DNA from: CAZUAQ01 sp964618455
GTDB taxonomy: Bacteria > Planctomycetota > Phycisphaerae > UBA1845 > PWPN01
Direction of reading: 5' to 3'
DNA: 5,738 nt
Assembly (NCBI GenBank): GCA_964618455.1
Contig: CAZUAQ010000105.1
Location: 1-5,738, forward strand
The notes beneath the pieces were generated by a model, which saw only the letters and a list, made by a program, of their open reading frames with translations, made no database searches and had not been told where the DNA came from. Below are positions 5,032-5,738 of this stretch, piece after piece; within the stretch, counting starts at the first letter, position 1; each line of letters opens with the position of its first letter. Position numbers and translations under genes: made by a program.

Positions 5032-5738
5032 GGGCCAGACGATCAACGTCGTCATCCCGGCGCTGAACGAGGCCGCATCGATCGGCAAGGTCCTCGCAGC
5101 CATTCCCGAATGGGTCGACGAAGTGATCGTCGTGGACAACGGCTCGACGGACGATACGGCGCTGATCGCCCACAACGGGGGCGCGACGGTCGTCAAGGAG
5201 CCTCGTCGAGGGTACGGACAGGCGTGTCAGGCAGGCATGGCCGCCATCTCCTGGTGCGACGTACTGGTCTTCTTGGACGCGGATTTCAGCGACCACCCCG
5301 AAGAGATGGATCGTCTGGTCGGCCCGATCGTGCGCGACCGGGCGGACATGGTCATCGGCTCGCGAACGCTGGCCAATCCCTCGGGCACCGGGCTGACCGT
5401 TCCCCAACGTTTCGGCACATCGCTGGCTTGCATGCTAATGAACATCATCTGGCGAACGCGCCATACGGATTTGGGGCCGTTCCGCGCGATACGTTGGGCG
5501 GCCTTACGACGCCTCCAGATGTGCGACCCCAACTACGGCTGGACGATCGCGATGCAGATCAAGGCCGCTCGAGCGGGCCTGCGCGTCATCGAAGCCCCCG
5601 TCTGTTACCGCCAGCGCATCGGCGTGTCGAAGATCTCGGGCACGGTCCGAGGCGTTTTCGGCGCGGGAACAAAGATCCTCAGCACGATTACCCGGTACGG
5701 CCTGGCACCAAGCCCGGCTCGGCCGTCCTCGCGGGATC
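5024..5738 (+). CDS. Family 2 glycosyltransferase (polyprenyl-phosphate sugar synthase-like), 3' end beyond window
   Basis: From ATG 5024 the frame stays open to the right edge, giving 238 residues without a stop. It opens with INVVIPALNEA (7-17) and has VVDNGSTDDT (36-45) and the metal-binding DXD as FLDADFSD (83-90), all typical of the GT-A fold of family 2. Further signatures are VIGSR (110-114), TDLGPFRAIR (148-157), DPNYGWTIAMQIKAARAG (168-185) and YRQRIGVSKISGT (195-207). These match the single-domain enzymes that use a nucleotide sugar and resemble dolichyl-phosphate mannose/glucose synthases. Full members are about 230-250 residues, so the protein is nearly complete here. No membrane helix is seen; it should act at the cytoplasmic face. 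At residue 176 there is Ala where relatives, as I recall them, carry Glu (GWT-x-EMQ). The gene overlaps the GT-C gene by 8 bp, which supports joint function in making a glycan or lipid-linked sugar. Precise donor and acceptor are unknown. Confidence 0.88.
   Translation, partial: MFEGQTINVVIPALNEAASIGKVLAAIPEWVDEVIVVDNGSTDDTALIAHNGGATVVKEPRRGYGQACQAGMAAISWCDVLVFLDADFSDHPEEMDRLVGPIVRDRADMVIGSRTLANPSGTGLTVPQRFGTSLACMLMNIIWRTRHTDLGPFRAIRWAALRRLQMCDPNYGWTIAMQIKAARAGLRVIEAPVCYRQRIGVSKISGTVRGVFGAGTKILSTITRYGLAPSPARPSSRD

Noticed and set aside
4161..5066. 301-codon + strand frame overlapping the GT-C gene
   Set aside because: It is an alternative frame of a clear membrane glycosyltransferase gene, very rich in Arg, Gly and Asp, with no family motifs; a GC-rich shadow.
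4829..5407. 192-codon minus-strand frame over the GT-C/GT2 junction
   Set aside because: Opposite two well-supported genes; composition is that of a shadow frame.
1..5738. CRISPR array, tRNA/rRNA, insertion sequence, phage or toxin-antitoxin system
   Set aside because: No regularly spaced repeats, RNA-gene signatures, transposase or integrase motifs, or small paired toxin-antitoxin genes were seen on either strand.

Overview
The window holds five genes, all on the + strand and tightly packed. By eye it is GC-rich (around 60% or more) bacterial DNA. The TVP38-like plus MerA-like pair, a membrane-anchored SpoIIE-type phosphatase and polyprenyl-phosphate-style glycosyltransferases are typical of environmental bacteria such as Planctomycetes or similar GC-rich Gram-negative phyla. 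That taxonomic guess rests on gene content only and is weak. Both window edges cut through genes.

Layout: (1) positions 3-305 are the C-terminal end of a TVP38/TMEM64 (VTT-domain) membrane protein, with an in-frame TAA close to the left edge. (2) 295-1782 is a complete MerA-like FAD-dependent pyridine nucleotide-disulphide oxidoreductase. Its ATG overlaps the TVP38 gene by 11 bp, and it lacks the marks of a true mercuric reductase. (3) After a 126-bp gap with a small inverted repeat and a doubtful 45-codon ORF, 1909-3492 encodes a two-TM PP2C/SpoIIE-type serine/threonine phosphatase with an unrecognised N-terminal region. (4) Only 27 bp later, 3520-5031 encodes a polytopic GT-C-type glycosyltransferase (GT87/DUF2029-like) with a probable TTG start. 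(5) Overlapping it by 8 bp, 5024-5738 is a family 2 glycosyltransferase (polyprenyl-phosphate sugar synthase-like) that runs off the right edge.

How they may work together: genes 4 and 5 form a plausible pair in which the GT2 enzyme makes (or starts) a lipid-linked sugar and the GT-C enzyme transfers sugar from a lipid-phosphate donor on the outer face of the membrane. Genes 1 and 2 form a recurring membrane-protein/flavoenzyme pair of unknown substrate. The phosphatase between the two pairs is the obvious regulator candidate, probably acting on a phosphorylated STAS-type antagonist encoded elsewhere. The spacing suggests one or two operons. I see no RNA gene, CRISPR array, insertion sequence or phage feature. 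The window looks like ordinary chromosomal DNA with several second-look details rather than a clearly new system.
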